The notes below the pieces were generated by a model. The model made no database searches. It was given only the letters and a program-made list of their open reading frames with translations, and had not been told where the DNA came from. From Locusta migratoria (taxonomy: Eukaryota; Arthropoda; Insecta; Orthoptera; Acrididae): a DNA stretch of 64,000 nt. Made by a program: the position numbers and the translations under genes. How positions within the stretch are numbered: position 1 is the stretch's first letter; the number at the start of each line of letters is the position of its first letter. This document shows, in pieces, positions 63,881 to 64,000 of the stretch. The stretch lies in the NCBI GenBank assembly GCA_026315105.1, contig CM048755.1, forward strand, positions 215,128,333-215,192,332, in the 5' to 3' direction.

Positions 63881-64000
63881 ACATTAAAGATCGTATTTTT
63901 TATTTATCTCACGACCGGAATCGGGCTTGTGCCCATCTTCGGGTGCTTAAAATATTCAGAATTTTACATGTGTAGCATGTTGGTGGAGTCCACTGATTGA
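63881..64000. other. Window end; structured motif at 63911-63945
   Basis: The minus strand carries CCGAAGATGGGC, ACAA, GCCCGATTCCGGTCG with a perfect 4-bp stem GGGC/GCCC. See the ribozyme-like finding. Confidence 0.5.

Noticed and set aside
1..64000. LTR retrotransposon or endogenous virus
   Set aside because: No protease, integrase, envelope-like frame, long direct terminal repeats or primer-binding site was recognised.

Overview
This window looks like repeat-packed, intergenic or intronic nuclear DNA from a large-genome insect. The best guess is an acridid grasshopper or locust of the Schistocerca type. That guess rests on my recollection of SINE and LINE 3' ends of this kind in locust DNA, not on a search. 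I found no convincing host protein-coding gene, true tRNA, rRNA, CRISPR array or bacterial-style operon. Nearly every recognisable coding stretch belongs to a decayed transposable element.

The commonest element is a tRNA-derived SINE family, here called SINE C. About 31 copies occur on both strands, roughly 160-230 bp each. Each has a Leu/Ser-tRNA-like head with A and B boxes, a short body, and a tail ending in repeats of TTTGAACA/CATTTGAA instead of poly(A). Many copies carry visible 9-15 bp target-site duplications (TSDs). Two other tRNA-headed SINE families (A and B) and a fold-back family with a tRNA-like centre (E) are also present.

Layout. 0-3.7 kb: CR1/Jockey-group LINE end, an inverted pair of SINE A, SINE C and SINE B. 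4.2-6.2 kb: degenerate CR1/Jockey LINE (D1). 6.3-8.9 kb: Tc1 and mariner relics, a SINE nested in a SINE, an unassigned 155-aa ORF. 10.6-12 kb: a deleted mariner with both terminal inverted repeats (TIRs), and nested SINEs. 14.9-19.4 kb: a 4.56-kb hAT element with a perfect 8-bp TSD. 20.3-22.7 kb: stacked DNA transposons. 23.4-24.8 kb: Tc1-like element. 25.4-26.8 kb: RTE LINE broken by two SINEs. 28-29.9 kb: nested SINEs and a 272-bp palindrome. 29.9-35.8 kb: Jockey LINE split by a fold-back element that itself hosts an R1-like LINE. 36.6-38.9 kb: pogo/psq-type remnant and LINE D. 41.6-46.4 kb: Tc1, mariner and RTE relics. 46.5-52.7 kb: SINE cluster, LINE D2/D3 and a Tc1 relic. 53.2-54.7 kb: a diverged inverted repeat of unknown class. 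56.2-59.5 kb: a low-complexity basic ORF, then the best-preserved RTE LINE. 59.5-62.2 kb: hAT-type MITE and a possible piggyBac MITE. 62.5-63.9 kb: RTE scrap and an inverted second copy of the CR1/Jockey-group LINE that opens the window.

The elements do not form a pathway. What they preserve is an insertion history: SINE C copies lie inside LINEs, DNA transposons and other SINEs, so they are among the youngest layers. The most unusual structures are the fold-back element with a tRNA-like (Pol III box) centre at 32.6-35.0 kb, the 272-bp palindrome at 29.6-29.9 kb, the hairpin at 16.4-16.6 kb, and a recurring CTGANGA-stem-GAAA motif that resembles a hammerhead ribozyme core. I see no evidence for a new gene-encoded system.
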